Of a DNA stretch of 64,000 nucleotides, positions 35,213 to 46,464 are shown in pieces. Both the position numbers and the translations under genes were made by a program. The notes under the pieces were generated by a model. The model was given only the letters and a program-made list of their open reading frames with translations, was not told the DNA's origin and made no database searches. Position 1 is the first letter of the stretch. Each line of letters opens with the position of its first letter. Origin of the DNA: Apiosordaria backusii (taxonomy: Eukaryota; Ascomycota; Sordariomycetes; Sordariales; Lasiosphaeriaceae); contig JAUKTV010000013.1 in assembly GCA_030549205.1 (NCBI GenBank), positions 806,001 through 870,000 of the forward strand. The letters run 5' to 3'.

Positions 35213-36541
35213 AAAAGGTATGTAGAAACGAGTGGCAGGCGAAAAAGAGTTAAAAATACAAAATCATTGACCCAAGGAGGGGAAGAAGTGTCGTCGAGTT
35301 TTAGTATGGTTGCCTGGCAGGCCATGCCACTTCGGGGGTTCCTTGGTATGCTTGGCATCTCCCACAAGTTCCAAGCGGCGGTACGGATAATGCTACGCAG
35401 CATGGTGACACAGGTTGAGGGAGTGTTCCGTTGGCGAAAAGGAAGGTTCCGAGGGGATGATTCTTGGTATCAAGTGAATCCAAGTAATAAGTTGCTCTTT
35501 CCACCTGCTTCACACAAGCTGCTCACTCCCCCAACCCAAAACTCCCCGCATTGGCCCACTGGCCGCCGTGGCCTAACCGCCTCCCAGGTCTACCTGCTTC
35601 TAGCTGCCCCGCATAAGACACAAAGTTACAATCATCTTTGTTGGTTTCGTATGTTGAGCAATCCGTCTCAAGAAAACTGAGCGGATATTATTCTTACCTC
35701 CTTTTCTTTTCGTGCTGCCGGCTACCTCTTTGTGGGACAGTCCAGTCTTCATTGCTTCGCCGCGATGAAGTTGGATCGGTCCCTACTGGCCTTTTTTTGC
35801 TTGAGCCCTGAGGCCCTTCATACCTGCAGGTATCTCCCGGTCGGATTTTGGACCCAGAAAACAAACGCGCGGGAGTGTGCTCCAATGATGCTGCCAAGCT
35901 CGACCCGGATCCTGTCCGATGGGTCCACCAATTCTGCAAGGACCTGGCGGCTGGCTGCAGTGTCCGAGATGGCTAGCTGCACGATTGATTTTCGCACCAT
36001 CGCGAATTTTCCCTTCACTGATTTACTCGGTGAGTGACACAGGTCAAGCAGGCCCTCCTTCGCTTATTGACCACTGTCAGTTGGCGGTTGACGCAGCAAA
36101 ATTGAAGCTCTCTCGCACGCAACCTGAGTATTGATGTGTCATCAATGCCCAACTGTCTCTCTGGACCCCATGCTTTCGTCGCAGACCCCTTGGGGCCGAA
36201 CCTGTCAACTTCACCGTTCCTTTCGCTTGGTTCCACGGCCGGTCGCTCAATGGCCTTGGCAACGTCTTTTTCAGGCATAATAATCTGCGCTACTACGCGC
36301 GGAGAATCGAGGATGAACCAACAGTCGACCAACAGACCAATACCATCACTGCCTCACCTCCATGATCCACAGGCCAGCACCCTTGGGCCCCTTGCTGCGC
36401 CGCGCCATCACATATGAACAAGCATGGAGCCATCGCCAGGTCTGAAGTATTTTCTCTTGTCTTAAAGGACATGTCCCAAATTCTTGTCCCGCATCTTTTC
36501 ACTTTCCCGTCAATCCTTTGTGGCATCGCAGCAAATCCAAC
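35213..36541. other. Divergent intergenic region, 1.3 kb
   Basis: Lies between the starts of the four-TM gene (-) and the Cys-rich surface protein gene (+), so it should hold both promoters. Frames up to 137 codons (for example 35267-35677) have no motifs. No RNA gene or repeat seen. Confidence 0.35.
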
Positions 36542-37606
36542 ATGAAAATAAGCACGGCTATCGCCTGTATGGGCCTTGTGCAGCTCTCCTGGGCTGCCAA
36601 AAAGTGTTACTACCAGGACGGGAGAGAGGCCACCAGCGATGCACCATGCGACCCAGACGCAGAAAACAGCATGTGCTGCTTCCGAGGAAGCCCACACGGC
36701 AGGGCGTGTCTTGCCAACAAGATGTGCCAATCCCCGGATGGGAAAACTATCAGAGGATCATGTACAGACCGAGATTGGAAGTCACCAGAATGTGCAGACC
36801 TTTGTAGGAGTAAGCTCAACTATTCCTCCTACCTTACCGTCGAGAGCAAGAAAAAGCTAATGCGAAAATCAGGTGTCGATTACGGGGGTGCAAATCTAAT
36901 ATCGTGCTCCAACGTCACAGACAGGGACACGTCATTTTGTTGCGAGAAAACAGAGAAGGCAAACTGCTGTGATAGTGGGATAGGGCGGTTCGAGCTTCAG
37001 CCACCACAGCCGATTACACTGGCTTTTTGGGATAGCAGCGAGGGGACGTATAGTGTCGTCGCCCGGATATCGACGTCGACATCAAGTTCCACTTCAAGCA
37101 CAACGTCAGCATCGACGACGCCTTCCGAATCAACTAGAACTAGCACAACGACATCCACCGGCGGTGCAAAAGAAACTGGGTCGGGCTCTTCAAATACAAA
37201 TGAGGGCTCTTCAGATACAAGAGAGGGCTCAACAGGAGGTTCAGATCAAGCATCGGCTTCGCCGTCAGGAGGTCTTCCCCCGGCAGCACAAGCCGGGATC
37301 GGTGTCGGGGTGGCAGCTATCGTCGTACTGCTGGCAGTTATTGCGTGGCTGGTGTGGAAGCTCAACAAGAACAGGCAGGCTCTGGTGGAACCAGCGCCGT
37401 TCTTGGATCCGACACAGCAGCAACCATCCCCATATGTCCAAGAATGGTACAAACAGCAGCAAGAGCAGAATGTCGCGGAGTTGAGATCAGGGCGTGGTTG
37501 GGACCAGCAGCAGTACAGTCACGGAACGCCGGCGTCGGCTGAACTGCAGCATTATGGCCCGCAGATATCTGCCGAGTTGCCCGCAGAAGTACATCGATAT
37601 GCTTGA
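36542..37606 (+). CDS. Cys-rich single-pass surface protein (possible wall sensor)
   Basis: The ATG at 36542 gives a signal peptide (MKISTAIACMGLVQLSWA). The ectodomain has paired Cys (KKCYYQDG, NSMCCFRG, DRDWKSPECADLC, SFCCEKTEKANCC), then a Ser/Thr-rich stalk, one membrane helix (IGVGVAAIVVLLAVIAWLVW) and a Gln-rich cytosolic tail. The frame is open throughout, but 36810-36872 has the marks of an intron: GTAAGC, a GCTAAT branch site and CAG, 63 bp long. Splicing removes a Cys-free Lys-rich insert and gives 333 residues. The layout resembles fungal stress or wall-integrity sensors, which read the wall through a stalked extracellular domain; no WSC signature was confirmed. Confidence 0.8.
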   Translation: MKISTAIACMGLVQLSWAAKKCYYQDGREATSDAPCDPDAENSMCCFRGSPHGRACLANKMCQSPDGKTIRGSCTDRDWKSPECADLCRSKLNYSSYLTVESKKKLMRKSGVDYGGANLISCSNVTDRDTSFCCEKTEKANCCDSGIGRFELQPPQPITLAFWDSSEGTYSVVARISTSTSSSTSSTTSASTTPSESTRTSTTTSTGGAKETGSGSSNTNEGSSDTREGSTGGSDQASASPSGGLPPAAQAGIGVGVAAIVVLLAVIAWLVWKLNKNRQALVEPAPFLDPTQQQPSPYVQEWYKQQQEQNVAELRSGRGWDQQQYSHGTPASAELQHYGPQISAELPAEVHRYA

Positions 37607-37720
37607 GAACTTCCGGCACCGACAGTATGTATCAACATTAATAATTATTCCCAAATTTCTCGTATAAATTTAGACCACGAGTATCAATAGACCGAAATAC
37701 CACCCACTGTACTTCAATTT

Positions 37721-39002
37721 TTATCTCCCACCCGACGACCTCTGAGACCAATAATCATAATGCGACACCAAAACCCACCCATCCGGCTCGCAGTCCCCCA
37801 GAGAGGCAATAACTATCGACTTGTTCGCTGCCCCCTCCTCCTCATCATCATGGCCAGAAGGAAGTCGAAAAAGCTTGGGGGTGTCAACCTCCTTCATTTT
37901 GGCCTCCTCATGGGCGATTAATATCCGCTGGTGGATTGTGTCGACGGAGAGCGGATCAGGACCGGAGTCGAGAAGGGCTTTGTGGAAGGCGGCGAGGAAG
38001 AGGAGCTGCCAGTGGTCGGATTTGGAGAATTTTTTTAGGGGGGGAAGGGGGCCGGAGGTGGCGGACAGGAGGAGGTTTGTGCCGCGGGGGTTGCGGACTG
38101 TTTTGGGGTTGTTCTCGGGGGAGAAGTTGGGGTTGTTCTTGGAGGGGGGGTTGTTGAGGCTGTGTTTTTGAGGAGACGAGAGGTTGTGGTGGTAGGTCCA
38201 GTTGAAGACTTGGAGGGTGTCGTAGGGGGCTTGGAGGAAGCGCTTTTGGAGGAGGTCCCAGGGGACGGAATTTCTTTCGGGGGATTGGCTGCTTTTGGGA
38301 GGGAGGTGGTTAGTGAAGGGGAGGGTGGGATGGGATGGTAAGGAGGGGGTACATGAGAGAGGAGAGAGGGTGATGAGGATGGTACCTGTACAACCGGAAG
38401 TCGTTATAGGGACTCAGCCCCGTATTTCCGTCATAAATGATAATGACTAGTTCCCTCTCGTTTTGGGGGTCGAGATTGACGAGGAATTTGTTGGCCATTA
38501 GCCAGCTGAAGAAGGCACCGTCGATGGTCTCGCCTGGGTTCGGGGGCTGCTGGAGGTGATAGGAATATACGACAAAGTTGAACTCGTCGCGGAAGAGGTC
38601 TTCGAGGCGGCGCATTATTTTGGTGCGTTGGAGAGCGGATTTGTGCTGGTTTTCCCATGACAGGAGGAGAACTCGGACGGCTTGGTAGCCGTTCCTGGGG
38701 GTTGGGCCGCCGCGGATGGTGGTGTTTGTTGGGTCTACGGGGGAGTAGGCCATCGAGTCTAGAGTTGGGATGTCGTCGACGTCGTCTTGCCAGTTGGTTG
38801 CAGATTGGATCCAGTTGCGCTTTTGGGAGCGGTTATGGGGGGAATCCAAGGGGGATGGAGTGGTGTTTGTAACCCGGTTGTAGAGATTGCGTGCGGAACT
38901 GGAGGCGCTGCTGCATGCTTGGGAGACGGTGGCGGATTGTTCGAGGGCGGTGTACAACTCGAAGCCAGCGTTTATGAAGCCTGTGGAGGGCGGCCTGACC
39001 AT
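37721..39002 (-). CDS. Divergent caspase-like (C14-type) domain protein, probably inactive
   Basis: Exons 39002-38386 and 38288-37721 with a 97 bp intron (GTACCA...CACTAAC...GCAG) give 394 residues. The first part is a Ser/Asn-rich region; the second reads VRVLLLSWENQH, IMRRLEDLFRDEFNFVVYSY, then ELVIIIYDGNTGLSPYNDFRLY, and after the splice VPWDLLQKRFLQAPYDTLQVFNW, RGTNLLLSATSG and HWQLLFLAAFHKALL. This follows the order of caspase-like domains in fungal proteins: strand, helix, strand ending in YYxGHG, then W-x-x-I-Q and a strand ending in D-C-C. Here the His-Gly and the Cys positions are replaced, so proteolysis is unlikely. The similarity is remote and judged by pattern only. Confidence 0.6.
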
Positions 39003-40710
39003 TTTGACATGACTGGCGAAGTGTGGTCAAGTTGGTGATGCTGGCACTGAGGGCGGCTGTTTGGGGGGATGGTCTTTGAGGAGGAGAGAGTGGAGAATGG
39101 AAGCATGCTGGGCAAACGGCTCTGATTGGGACAGGTTTTCATTCATTGAGGAAATAAAGTTCCTTAAGAAAAGCGTTTTGTCCAAAGGCTTGGAGTTGTG
39201 GGATGCTCTTGTTTAGCCTCAAGCCTTGTGGCTGCCAACAAGGCTGATATCATGTGAAAGAAAGCCATCTCTGTGTTGATCATGGCAAATAAGTTGAGAT
39301 TCAAGTGACTGATTGTCATTGATGTTTTAGATGAATGTAAAATATACCATGTGGACACTAATAAGGATAGGGCCTCTCCGGACATAGTCTTCTAATCCAT
39401 CTTGAGATTCAACGACTTCAGAAACGCTCTTGCAGTGATGAAGCTGCTTGACGGCGCGGCGTTTTTAGCAGGTTGAGTCAGGCACGAATAAGTGGATCTT
39501 GACGTCCCGCTTTTCAACAGCTGTTTCCGTTTAGGCAAGCCGAAGAAGTTTAAGCCAATCAGAAGCAATCTCCATTCAGAAGCCCACCCAAGAAATTCTT
39601 TTGGACAGTTCAAAACAACCGGATGCTCTCCTTGTACGATTGGGCTAGCCATCCAGTGCCATCTAGACACCAACTCTTCTCGACTGTGATTGAAGCGCTT
39701 CTAAGTTTGTATATGCGACCAAGGCAGTGCCAAGCGCCCCATCTACCTCGACCGTTCTCACGACCGTTTGTTTCTTTGAACCTCAACCCTCGTCCTTACT
39801 GACTAATCTTCCTCTTCCTTCCTCGTTAAACTTATCTTGGACCCCCCATATCTTTCTGATGTCTCGTGCCCGTCAAGCACATTCTTCAACAGACGGCACG
39901 ATATTGGCTTCGCGTTTCTCGAAGAATCCTGGCCTCAGCATTATGCACGCATACACACGCCACCCAGACTGAAATAAATTGCCCTCGATGCCTAGTCTCG
40001 CCAGTGACGTAGCCCCACTGATGTCGATGTTTCTACATATGGTCCAAGTCGGCACTTGCGACCGTGAAACCGCATCCCATCAAGATGAAAACAACGAACC
40101 TTGGCCAGCACGGTCGCGAATGAAACGGCGGTCCAGAACGCGGCAGAGAAATCGGGCCTCTTTTCAAAAAAGTCAAAATCTCTCGGCGGCTGATCGTCCC
40201 GGACCTTGTCGCATGACAAAACCCCCTGACAATCGGTTCACAGATTCCGGGCTCACTGCTGTGGGGTGCATGGCAAGGACAGTACTGTAGGTAGCATTGG
40301 GACGGTTAAATGAGAGGAATATACCCAATTGGCCCAATCAAACTGGGGATACCACCCATTTGAGAAGCCGGACGCCACTATCCGCATCTTTTCCAGGTTG
40401 ATGGAGAGCCCAATATGAAATGGGTCAGTTCAAGTGACCTTCGGTTCCCGGGCCGCTGGATTTGGCGATGGACAGGAATCCCACTTCAGATGCCGGAAAT
40501 GGAGTTTCCATGAAGGACGAGAGCACCCACTACTGACGTATCACTTTAATACCGCTGTCACCTGCCTGGTTTGGGCTCTGGTCTGGCCGACATAAGAGAC
40601 GAGGCTCCCTGAGTGTGACTCCCGAGTTCTCTTTTCTCTTCAAGCTGTGTCGAGTCGGCCAAAGAAACCACCAAACCAGTTTCGTCCAAACACCATCCTC
40701 AATCATCACC
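39003..40710. other. Divergent intergenic region, 1.7 kb
   Basis: Between the starts of the caspase-like gene (-) and the LPMO gene (+). Short frames on both strands show no motifs. The right part is the LPMO promoter (see 40261-40348). Confidence 0.35.
40261..40348 (+). promoter_or_regulatory. Two candidate CreA/CRE1 carbon-repression sites
   Basis: GTGGGG at 40261-40266 and CTGGGG at 40343-40348 both match the SYGGRG consensus of the fungal carbon catabolite repressor and lie 360-450 bp upstream of the LPMO start. Cellulolytic genes are often under such control. Six-base sites are common by chance, so this is only suggestive. Confidence 0.3.
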
Positions 40711-41704
40711 ATGAAGGGACTCTTGAGCGTTGCCGCCCTTTCGCTGGCTGTCAGCGAGGTTTCGGCCCATTACATCTTCCAGCAACTCTCCACCGGCAGC
40801 ACCAAGCATGGCGTGTTCCAGTACATCCGCCAGAACACAAACTACAACAGCCCTGTGACCGACCTCAGCTCCAACGACCTCAGGTGTAATGAGGGTGGTG
40901 CCAGCGGTGCCAACACCCAGACGGTCACCGTCCGCGCTGGTGACTCCTTCACCTTCCACTTGGACACTCCTGGTATGACTGCCTGATCAACCGAACCTGC
41001 TATTCTCATCTGACACGCCATAGTCTACCACCAGGGTCCTGTCTCTATCTACCTTTCCAAGGCCCCCGGCTCTGCGGCCAACTACGACGGCAGCGGCACC
41101 TGGTTTAAGATCAAGGACTGGGGCCCGACCTTCCCTGGTGGTCAGTGGACCCTCGCCGGCTCTTACACCGCCCAGCTTCCCAGCTGCATCGCCGACGGAG
41201 AGTACCTTCTCCGCATCCAGAACCTCGGTATCCACAACCCATACCCCGCGGGAACTCCCCAGTTCTACATCTCCTGTGCCCAGATCAAGGTCACTGGCGG
41301 CGGCAGCGTGAACCCATCCGGTGTTGCTATCCCCGGGGCCTTCAAGGCCTCTGACCCCGGCTACACTGCCAACGTGAGTATTTCCACTATATTCCTACAA
41401 TGCCACAGCAATTTCTAACATCAGTCAGATCTACTCCAACTTCAACTCCTACACCGTTCCCGGCCCATCCGTCTTTACCTGCGGCTCCAACGGCGGCGGC
41501 AGCACCCCCGTCGAGCCCCAGCCCCAGCCTCAGCCCACCACCACCCTCGTCACCTCTACCCGTGCTCCCGTCGCTACCCAGCCCGCTGGCTGCGCTGTGG
41601 CCAAGTGGGGACAGTGCGGTGGTAACGGCTGGACTGGCTGCACCACTTGCGCTGCTGGCTCTACTTGCAACACCCAGAACGCTTACTACCACCAGTGCGT
41701 GTAA
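40711..41704 (+). CDS. AA9 lytic polysaccharide monooxygenase with C-terminal CBM1
   Basis: Exons 40711-40972, 41024-41373 and 41429-41704 (introns of 51 and 55 bp) give 295 residues. The signal peptide ends VSEVSA, leaving His as residue 1 (HYIFQQLS), half of the copper histidine brace. The second brace His is in VYHQGPVSIYL, made just past the first splice, and the axial Tyr in QFYISCAQI. AA9 enzymes use copper and O2 or H2O2 to cut crystalline cellulose, working with cellulases. A Pro/Thr linker (EPQPQPQPTTTLVTS) leads to a fungal cellulose-binding module: WGQCGGNGWTGCTTC, then STCNTQNAYYHQCV, with Cys pairs and aromatic face intact. Complete and probably active. Confidence 0.95.
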
Positions 41705-43292
41705 GCGCGTGGTGTAGAGCGGCAGAGCAATTGAGAATACCTCAGGATAGAGAAAGGGGTTAAGGGGATGGGGATACTTGCATAAAGGATGGTTTCATGA
41801 AAGGGGGTTGGGTTGGGGATAACTTTACGTTGTATATATTCACTTCTGAACATGTCCCAAATGAGGAATTCTTGCATATCACGTTATGTTTATCAGTTGT
41901 CCAGAACTCTTCACTTATGACAGGCAGAATTGAAAAAAGAAAAGGAGAAAGAAAACAGACACGAGTTCAGGTTGCCCACAGCCTTGGATCTCAAGGCTTC
42001 TCTCAGCTTGCGTGACCAAGGTATGCTCTTCACTTGACAATTGCAAACCAAGGCACAGAGACATACAATACCCACATTAGTATATCATCATACCAATAAC
42101 GACACAAGCACTCAGACCAGGGAGGCCAAGGAGAACCGAAGAATCAGAGCATGCGTGCAATGGATAAGAATAGCATATCTGCGTAGGTAACCTGCACGTG
42201 ATGTAATTGATCTAGAAGGAGCAACTTCGCCTGCCAGACTTATATACCCCTCTTGCCGGAGCAAGTGTCAACATCGGAACCTCGCAGCACCTGCCCACCT
42301 ACTTAGGTGTATGGTCAAGTGGTGTGACGCTCTGGCCCCATAAAAATGACCCGGGCTGCAAGATTGCCAGGCTGACAATGGGGTAGGGAGGTGACTCGTT
42401 CGAGTCAGGGTTCTGATGATTTCTTTTTGGTTTTTTATTTATTTTTCATTTTGCTGGCTTTTGATGGTGTCTTGCGAGTTTGTATTACCGTGGGGATCGA
42501 CACGATCTCTTCCTGCAGGATATCTTGAAATTCCTATGATGAGTAGAAACTGACATGATCCATTCATACCTAAATAGTCCGAGAGGAGAGTGATAGAATG
42601 TCAGAAATCAGGCGGCTCCGAATGGAACACGGCTGGAAGGCGGAGAGACGTGAAGAGAAGCGGTGGGTGAAAATCAGACGGCTCCGGATGGAACGCGACT
42701 GGTAGAGTCGAGAAGACTGAAGAGAAGCGGAGAAAGGCGCGGGGTGGTGGTTTCAATCAGAAGGCTCCGGATGGGACGCAACTGGAAGGGAAGAGGAGAT
42801 GAAAAAAACGACAGAGTGATGATGCCAGCGATGCTGGCGGCGAGAGACACAAAGACGAGGCCAATTAAACTTCAAAGGTTTTTGTTTGGAAGAACACTGA
42901 AGCTTTTTAATGTGCCACTGCTGCCTGTGGAAGCGTTGGCGATTTGAATTTTATCAGCAAAAAGGGAAAGCCATTCCCCACTCTGATGAGTCTCGCGCAG
43001 CTGAGCTGCCGTTTCTGCCTGCTTGGATGCTGATTAGCGGGTTGCCACACGTGATCACCTCAACCGCCGTGGTTCCTGTCGCCAACCAATTTATTGAAGC
43101 TTATTTAAGCTCTCCTCAACTGCGACTCTCCGAGGTTGTGGGGTTGTGATTGGGACCCACTCGTGGCTTATTAAATATCATCATTGCTGGGCTTGGCTCA
43201 TAAAGACTTAGACCAATACATCACCTTTTTCCCCTTCTTGATTTGAGTGTCTACTTCCTTTCTTCTGGTATACCAGATTCCAGCATTGCACC
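41705..43292. other. Intergenic, 1.6 kb, with an imperfect repeat
   Basis: Between the LPMO and F-box genes. Holds the LPMO 3' end and the F-box promoter; a CCAAT motif lies at 43085. An imperfect tandem repeat occupies 42600-42800 and is listed separately. No gene or RNA found. Confidence 0.35.
42600..42800. repeat. Imperfect tandem repeat, three copies (GGCTCCGGATGG unit)
   Basis: A unit starting AATCAG, then GGCTCCGGATGGAAC, GACTGG and a purine-rich AGAGAAGCGG tail occurs three times; GGCTCCG starts at 42614, 42680 and 42763, giving spacings of 66 and 83 bp. Related CGGATGG-bearing units recur near 56.7-57.3 kb. Confidence 0.65.
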
Positions 43293-44297
43293 ATGGCGCC
43301 AGTAACTCGGAGGTCCAGGATGAAGGTCTATGCTTTCCGCCCTCGAAAGCAACAGGCAGTGAAACCACAGACTAATAAGCAGCCAAGGATCTATCAAGCA
43401 ACAGGCCGAAAACGACCTCGAACATGGCGGCGGAGAATACGTGACGCGGTTACCGAGACTGTGGCCCCCAAGCCCGCTCAACCTCTTGGGGCCTTTTCCA
43501 GGCTCCCGAATGAAGTCATTTTCAATATCATCTCAGCTGATCTCGATATACCCACCCTAGCCAACATTCGCCGGGTGTGCAAGTTTTTCAGAAAGGTTGT
43601 CGACTGCGAGGTCAAGCAATATGTCAAGCTGGTCGAGCGAGTTCCTCAACTCGTACAGAGGATCATCCTTCAAAACCCTGCGCCCCTAAGTTGCAAGTCC
43701 ATCCATGCGAAATTTCAGACGCTGGTCTGCAAAAGGTGCAACAAAGATACAGAAAGCATATACCAGTACGCCTTCAATCTCATCACTGGTGAGATGGTAT
43801 GCTCGACATGCAGCGGGAGTATCGGCATTCGTAGAACGTACCACCTCCAGAGAATTTCCCATGCTCTGCCTCAAATTCCGGCAGTTATTTTGCCATGGAT
43901 TGAGGGACATCTGAAAAAACATCTCAAAAAAGCCGGGGTGGCTTTCACCAATGATACCCTCGCCAAAATTCCTCATATCCGGGTCTTGAACCCTTGGAAT
44001 ATGGATTGCAAGCCGAGGAACAATGGAAAGCGACCGTCGGGAAGGACCGTCATCTGTTACGACGCAAAGGCTGTTCAGGAGCAGTTTGGACTCGAAAAGA
44101 AGATGTAGGAACCTCGCTCGTAATGCATTCGCCGTCAAAAGCTCTCTAACATCATTTCTAGACGCTGTGGCTGTGACAAGACGGGCTATCCTGTGTCGGA
44201 GGAGGCGATATACGAAAACCGAGCGACATTGATACCAGCAACAATGTTTTTGCGGGGGACTCCGGGTCGAGACCCCTTGGAAGACTTGGCCATATGA
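43293..44297 (+). CDS. F-box protein
   Basis: The ATG at 43293 (CACCATGGC, good context) starts a basic N-terminal region (RKRPRTWRRRIRD) followed by an F-box at about residues 68-108: FSRLPNEVIFNIISADLDIP, LANIRRVCKFFRKVV. F-box proteins recruit substrates to SCF ubiquitin ligases through Skp1. A Cys pair motif follows (CKRCNKD ... EMVCSTCSG), perhaps a small zinc site. The frame meets a stop at 44106, but a 57 bp intron (44105-44161: GTAGGA, CTCTAAC, CTAG) removes it and adds RCGCDKTGYPVSEEAIYENR and ends in LEDLAI, giving 315 residues with a further Cys-x-Cys. Phase is exact. Convergent with the monooxygenase gene, stops 35 bp apart. Confidence 0.82.
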
Positions 44298-44332
44298 GCA
44301 ATTTGTTGCATGGCGACCATACAACTCCCTGC

Positions 44333-45814
44333 TCACAATGGCCCTACTTTACCCGTCGCTAATTCCGCCCGGACTCTAGACGCTACCTCCTCCCATTTGT
44401 CAATGGCATCTTTTTCGGCGTCGAAGGCGTATAAAGGTCGGTTCTGTCGGACAGTTTAGCACATCTAGCGTGGAACTAGGGCAACGTGGAGATAGGTACT
44501 TGCCTTGATTTTAACCATTTCAGGATCAATGTCGACGTCCTCTTCCACGTTTTTGAGAACATTGTGCCACCGGTCTCGCAGGTCCTCTCCATGTGTTTGA
44601 CTAACCCGCACCCGCGGAAACCGGAGCTTTTCATAAGCCCTAGTAGCAACTTTGACCTCATCGCTCTCCACCAAACTCAGACAGACTGCCAAAACCCCAG
44701 CACTCTCCGTGGCCTGACTAGCCCCCTGCGCCGAGGTCGGCAAATGGGCATGACAACTGTCCCCAAGTAGCACGATCCGATGAGACTCGGGCGACACCCA
44801 CGTAGGCAGCGGCTTCCGATAACAAATCTTCCAATCGAGACATTTTTCCGTCGACATGATCGCGTGTCGAATCCTCGGGTCGATATCCGCTGCTAGCCGT
44901 CGCACTTCATCCATGTCACCCGGTTGAAACCACGACTCGGGGATGTCACCCTCGTCCTTGTGGGTTAAGATCCAGTTGAACTCTTTTCCACCTCGTAACG
45001 TGTTTTGAACAACGTGGGTATCGGGCCCAATCCAGAAGTTGACGCTGTCTTCGTTGAGAAAGGCGTTTCGGGAGGGGTCGGCTCTCATCTCGGGGGAGGG
45101 GGAGAAATAAGCACGGAAGCAGGCGTAGCCGCTGGAGACTGGGTCGTCGCGGGAACCGAGGACGAGATGGCGGGCGAGGGATTTGATGCCGTCGCAGGCG
45201 ACGATGAGGTCGGCGGTGAGGGTCTCGCCGGAGGATAGGGTTAGGGAAGGGGTGGGGGAGGTGTCGGTGTAGGAAACGACGTCGGAGTTCATGAGGATGG
45301 GGATGGATCTTTCGCGGACCCTGAGGCGGGGGTTAGTAACGTCGTTTTTGACGGGGTGGGATAGGAAACAAACCATTTGAGAAAGATGTCATGATAATCA
45401 CCTCGGTGACCAATGTATCCCGCCATGTCCATCAGCGGCTGCTCAGCAAGTACCTTTCCGTCGTGCCAACGTCTTATTTTCATCGTGGGGGCCTGGTTGC
45501 CGATTTCTTGGATTTCCTTGATGTTGCAGCCCCAGCGGGCGAGGAGTTTGTAGGCATTTTCTCCTAGGCCGAGAGAGTCTCCGAGTCTGGTGAACTGGCG
45601 GACTTTGTCTAAGACGGCGACGACGTCGTGGCCGTGGTGGTGGAGGGCGATGGCGGCTGCGCAGCCACCTAGGCCGGCGCCGACGATGACTACTGGGGAT
45701 GGGGTTAGAAAGGGAAGGGCTGTGTGGGAAGCTGTGAGACATACCCCTGAGGGGAGGATCATGAGGTGACACAAGTCTTTTGTATGGCTTCGTGATAACT
45801 TCTTGGGGGTCCAT
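44333..45814 (-). CDS. FAD-dependent aromatic-ring monooxygenase (salicylate hydroxylase-like)
   Basis: Four exons, 45814-45745, 45692-45374, 45320-44504 and 44443-44333, give 438 residues. Introns are 52, 53 and 60 bp; the last has a GC donor (AAG|GCAAGT ... ACAG) and is the only choice that keeps frame into a sensible C-terminus (NRPLYAFDAEKDAIDKWEE). The FAD Rossmann motif VVIVGAGLGGCAAAIAL is completed at the first splice. Also present are the DG motif region (LIVACDGIKSLAR) and the second FAD motif (IVLLGDSCHAHLP, followed by SAQGASQATESAG). Such enzymes use NAD(P)H and O2 to hydroxylate aromatic acids or polyketides. No cluster partner is adjacent. Substrate unknown. Confidence 0.9.
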
Positions 45815-46464
45815 TGTCAAAACCTAAGGTACCTACTTTTCAATTAGACAAAACTTTGAAAGGATAATTCTGAACGATGATCCTCATAAAATGCAAATAC
45901 TCTAATCTACCCCATACTTTCCCCGCTGCAGGGTCCGGTATCACATTTGTTGGAGACTGCAAGCTGACATGTGGTCCGGTGCGGGGGAGATACGGGACGG
46001 CAGTTGTCTTCCGTGACATGATGCCAATTATTTGGTATGCAGCGAACTGCTTTGCCAACAATATAGAGATAGAGGGTCTATATAGATACGGTAAGGTACC
46101 GCGGTCAAAGGTTGATGAGTCGTGGAAGTCCATGCAGGCCAACGACCCCCTACTTGTGAACCCGGCGTCCTCAGAACAGATTTCTCTGACTATAAATAAG
46201 GTAATAAATGCTAATTCGTTAGGTAGGATGGTGTTTTGCTAGGATGGAAGTAACAACGTGCCTTAGAGGGTGGAATTAGGGTGGTGGGTCCAATTGGACT
46301 TCTGGGCGAGACAAATCACCAAGATCAAGCCTGCGTTGATGCCTAAGGTAATTGTCACTGGTCAGGTAAGGTAACCCACCATCTTTCAATTTCACAACAT
46401 CTGGAGTTTAACTCATCTGTTAATTGTCCTGCTCCAATCCCACTCTCTGGCAACAGAGACAAAA
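45815..46464. other. Divergent promoter region, 650 bp
   Basis: Lies between the monooxygenase (-) and HET-ankyrin (+) start codons, so it must serve both. A 121-codon frame at 45877-46239 shows no motif. No RNA gene seen. Confidence 0.4.

Noticed and set aside
38130..38165. Suspected frameshift at a G-run in the caspase-like gene
   Set aside because: Recounting the run (seven G at 38144-38150) shows the frame is continuous; exon lengths sum to a multiple of three.
43686..44336. 216-codon frame on the - strand
   Set aside because: Overlaps the F-box gene, which has the recognisable domain; no motif in the antisense product.
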